Origin: Rhizophagus sp. LPA8_4_AMF
Lineage: Eukaryota; Glomeromycota; Glomeromycetes; Glomerales; Glomeraceae
DNA length: 22,712 nucleotides
NCBI GenBank assembly: GCA_021464525.1
Contig: JADRCO010001085.1
Location: forward strand, 1 to 22,712
Direction of reading: 5' to 3'
Below are positions 20,801 to 22,712 of the stretch, in pieces (position 1 is the stretch's first letter; each line of letters begins with the position of its first letter). A model generated the notes under the pieces. The model made no database searches. It was not told the DNA's origin and saw only the letters and a list, made by a program, of their open reading frames with translations. The translations under genes were made by a program, and so were the position numbers.

Positions 20801-21858
20801 GGAATTGATGAATCTACTTTTATAAAACTCATTAAGACATTCTGTTTACCTTATTTGAGAAAATGTGTCATTCTTTTGCATGCAATGTTTGGAGTTGTAT
20901 TTCCCAAAGGAGTTGATACAGATGACACTGAACTCACGAGATTATCCAAATTTCTTGGATTTCCTTCAGTAGAACATATTTGTTCAATACCTACCACATC
21001 GGCAAACGATATAACGATTATTTCGGGATGGTGTAATCATTTGTATACACTCCGACAAGTACCACCATCTCCAATAACACTATCAGGAATACCACATGAT
21101 ATAAGTATGATTGACGGTCTTCTTGTATCAAGTGGAGTAGATTCGGGTAACTCACAAGCGCCACAAGAACATCATCAGTTATATCAAAAAATTAATGTTA
21201 TAGTTAATCATCCAGCTATATTTGAACTTGTAGGTTTACCGAAGAGATTAGATTCTATATTTGAAGAAAGCCTGAAGAAAGTTTGCAAAAAATGTAAAAC
21301 AGTGCCACATGATCCAGCCTTATGTCTATTGTGTGGTACATTCGTATGTACCCAAAGCTACTGCTGTTCAGAAAATGATCGTGGTGATAATAACCGAGGT
21401 GAATGCAATCTTCATGCAAAAAGGTAACCAATTTTAATTATTTGATGTCTTCCGCTTCATATTTCATTTATTGTGGTTTAAGTTTAATCATTCTTCATTT
21501 TATTTCATAGTTGCGGTGGAGATATAGGAATTTACTTATTAATAAAGAAATGTGCAATACTTTTACTTCACGTTGATAACGGTTGTTTTATGAATGCACC
21601 GTACCTTGATACACATGGAGAAACGGATCCTGGATTAAAGTAATATTATCATTCTAGTTTAGCTTATTGACTTTAAATATTATTAAATTTCATTTACTAA
21701 ACTAATTTTTTTATTTATTTAGGAGAGGAAAACCACAATTCCTTAATCAAAAACGATATGATGAAATTCGTAAATTATGGTTAACGCAAAGCGTACCGAT
21801 AGATGTAGCAAGAAAGATTGAACAGACATTTGATTTAGGGAAATGGGCAACAATGTGA
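14814..21858 (+). CDS. UBR1: UBR1-type N-recognin, RING E3 ubiquitin ligase (complete, 8 exons)
   Basis: E3 ligase of the Arg/N-degron pathway: it binds destabilising N-terminal residues and, with a Rad6-type E2, ubiquitinates the substrate for the proteasome. Exons: 14814-15142, 15400-15919, 16010-16631, 16717-17754, 17829-17896, 17969-21423, 21511-21639, 21723-21858. All introns are GT...AG and the phases join to 2,098 codons; yeast Ubr1 has 1,950. UBR box at residues 96-163: C96, C109, C112, C118, C121, C124, H130, H133, C145, C146, C148, C160 and H163, with the motif CCDCGDPEAW. ClpS-like type-2 site about 241-300 (VVLWNDEHHSFHEV, then GRDIVQISED). RING about 1279-1415: CVVC, STCGHLMHVKC, CPLC. 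C-terminal zinc region from C1965 (CKKC, CLLC), ending KWATM, aligns with the conserved UBR1 tail. The start is the first ATG after an in-frame TGA at 14772. An Asp6 run at 688-693 lies in an acidic linker. UBR2-like naming is possible; fungi usually have one such gene. Confidence 0.97.
15143..15399 (+). other. Intron 1 of UBR1, unusually long for the gene
   Basis: Donor GTGAGA and acceptor ATGTAG. A CTAAC branch-point-like motif lies near 15363. At 257 bp it is about three times the other six introns, which I place at 15920-16009, 16632-16716, 17755-17828, 17897-17968, 21424-21510 and 21640-21722 (72-90 bp). It splits the UBR box inside the Arg codon of the YRCRNC motif. An alternative AG at 15370-15371 would bring a stop in frame, so 15399 is the supported acceptor. 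Confidence 0.9.
17307..17324 (+). repeat. Coding (GAT)6 microsatellite in UBR1
   Basis: Six GAT codons in a row encode Asp688-693, followed by Lys, inside a poorly conserved acidic linker of UBR1. The repeat is in frame, so length changes would add or remove aspartates without breaking the reading frame. Confidence 0.85.
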
Positions 21859-22019
21859 ATATATAGGAACTATAAATTTTTTTATTTAGTTTTTCTTTTA
21901 TTAATTTTATTAGGTTATTCTTTATATATTAAATTAAAGAATGCAAAATAAGTTTTTTGGAATATTTCTTTAATTTTATGAGGTTAAAAGTATTTTAAAT
22001 CTTTTGCTATATACTGTAT

Positions 22020-22025
22020 AATAAA
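22020..22025 (+). terminator. Candidate polyadenylation signal of UBR1
   Basis: AATAAA lies about 160 bp after the UBR1 stop codon (TGA at 21856-21858), in AT-rich DNA. Such hexamers are common by chance in this composition, so the site is a suggestion. Confidence 0.3.
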
Positions 22026-22712
22026 AATGAATCACAGTCTCAAATTATTCATCTGGTTGGGAAAAGATATATCACTTTCTTCATATATTTATTTTTAATT
22101 AATTTTAAAACTGTTAATTCGTAATTCGTATAACAATCGGAGCACCTCGGAGCAAATTATCAAATCTGCGTTTCTTACATAGATAAATTGGTCAATTTTT
22201 GGTCAAATCGGAAATTTTTACTGAGACAACTTGGACATTGAATTTATTTTAATATAGTGTTTATTAATAGTATTTTTAAGGTTTAATATTTCATAAAAAA
22301 TTGCTAAAAGTTATTAATTAACAAAATTTTTTATTAATAGAAGTGGGCTTAAAATTTATTTTTATATATCTCTTGACTCTTGGCATATATTAATGGATTT
22401 TTTTAAAAAAAAGTAATATAAAAAAAAAAATAAAATAAAATTTTCCTTATTTTAAGGTTAACAGTTTCAAAACCCGCAAAACCAAGAAAATTTATTTTTT
22501 CAACATTAATTAATCCTATAAAATTGTTTTTTTTAAAAATTTTCATACTACTCTCTAATATTTATGCTGAACATAAATCAAGAATTTATTTTCAAGTTAT
22601 ATTTAGTAAAAAAAATTTTCTAATTTTTTTAAAATCAACTTTTATGAATTATCGCCGTTTTCAAAAAGATGCGATCAACGATCATGAGACTTGTGTTACT
22701 AAAAAGCCGATT
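22026..22712. other. 3' intergenic stretch, no gene seen
   Basis: AT-rich DNA with long A and T runs. A short G+C-richer island around 22130-22230 holds an 8-bp direct repeat, TCGGAGCA, at 22137 and 22147, and a near-duplicate GGTCAATTTTT/GGTCAAAT motif. It may be a scrap of a dispersed repeat. I see no open frame with coding character. Confidence 0.5.

Overview
ORGANISM. The window looks like nuclear DNA of a very AT-rich fungus. The intergenic DNA is visibly about three-quarters A+T, full of A and T runs, while the one intact gene is richer in G+C. That gene has seven short spliceosomal introns with GT...AG ends. The best fit is an arbuscular mycorrhizal fungus of the Rhizophagus type (Glomeromycotina). 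This is an inference from base composition, intron size, a fragment resembling the large BTB family of those fungi, and decayed virus-like replication genes. No ribosomal or mitochondrial marker is present to settle it. LAYOUT. Positions 1-14,813 hold no gene I consider intact. This is a gene-poor, repeat-rich stretch with: a minisatellite with higher-order structure (3781-4361); two decayed replication-gene fragments of virus-like origin, an SF3 helicase/DUF5906-like piece (about 5180-5356) and a protein-primed family B DNA polymerase piece (about 7397-7705); a decayed coding patch that may descend from a BTB gene (9161-9771); a small non-autonomous DNA transposon with a TTA duplication, PIF/Harbinger-like (11511-11610); a G+C-richer block (12636-12860); a palindrome- and tandem-repeat-dense zone (13211-13915); and a 107-bp foldback element (14341-14447) 366 bp upstream of the gene. 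THE GENE. Positions 14,814-21,858 (+) encode a complete UBR1-type N-recognin, the RING E3 ubiquitin ligase of the Arg/N-degron pathway. It has eight exons that join in frame to 2,098 codons. UBR box, ClpS-like domain, RING and the C-terminal zinc-binding region are all present in the expected order. From 21,859 to the end there is a 3' flank with a candidate polyadenylation signal and AT-rich DNA. HOW THE PARTS RELATE. Only UBR1 is functional by sequence. Everything upstream reads as transposon, virus-like and gene debris interleaved with expanded simple and minisatellite repeats. I do not see a new multi-gene system here. The observations most worth checking are the two same-strand virus-like replication fossils about 2 kb apart, the trimeric higher-order minisatellite, and the compact foldback and hairpin elements near the UBR1 promoter.
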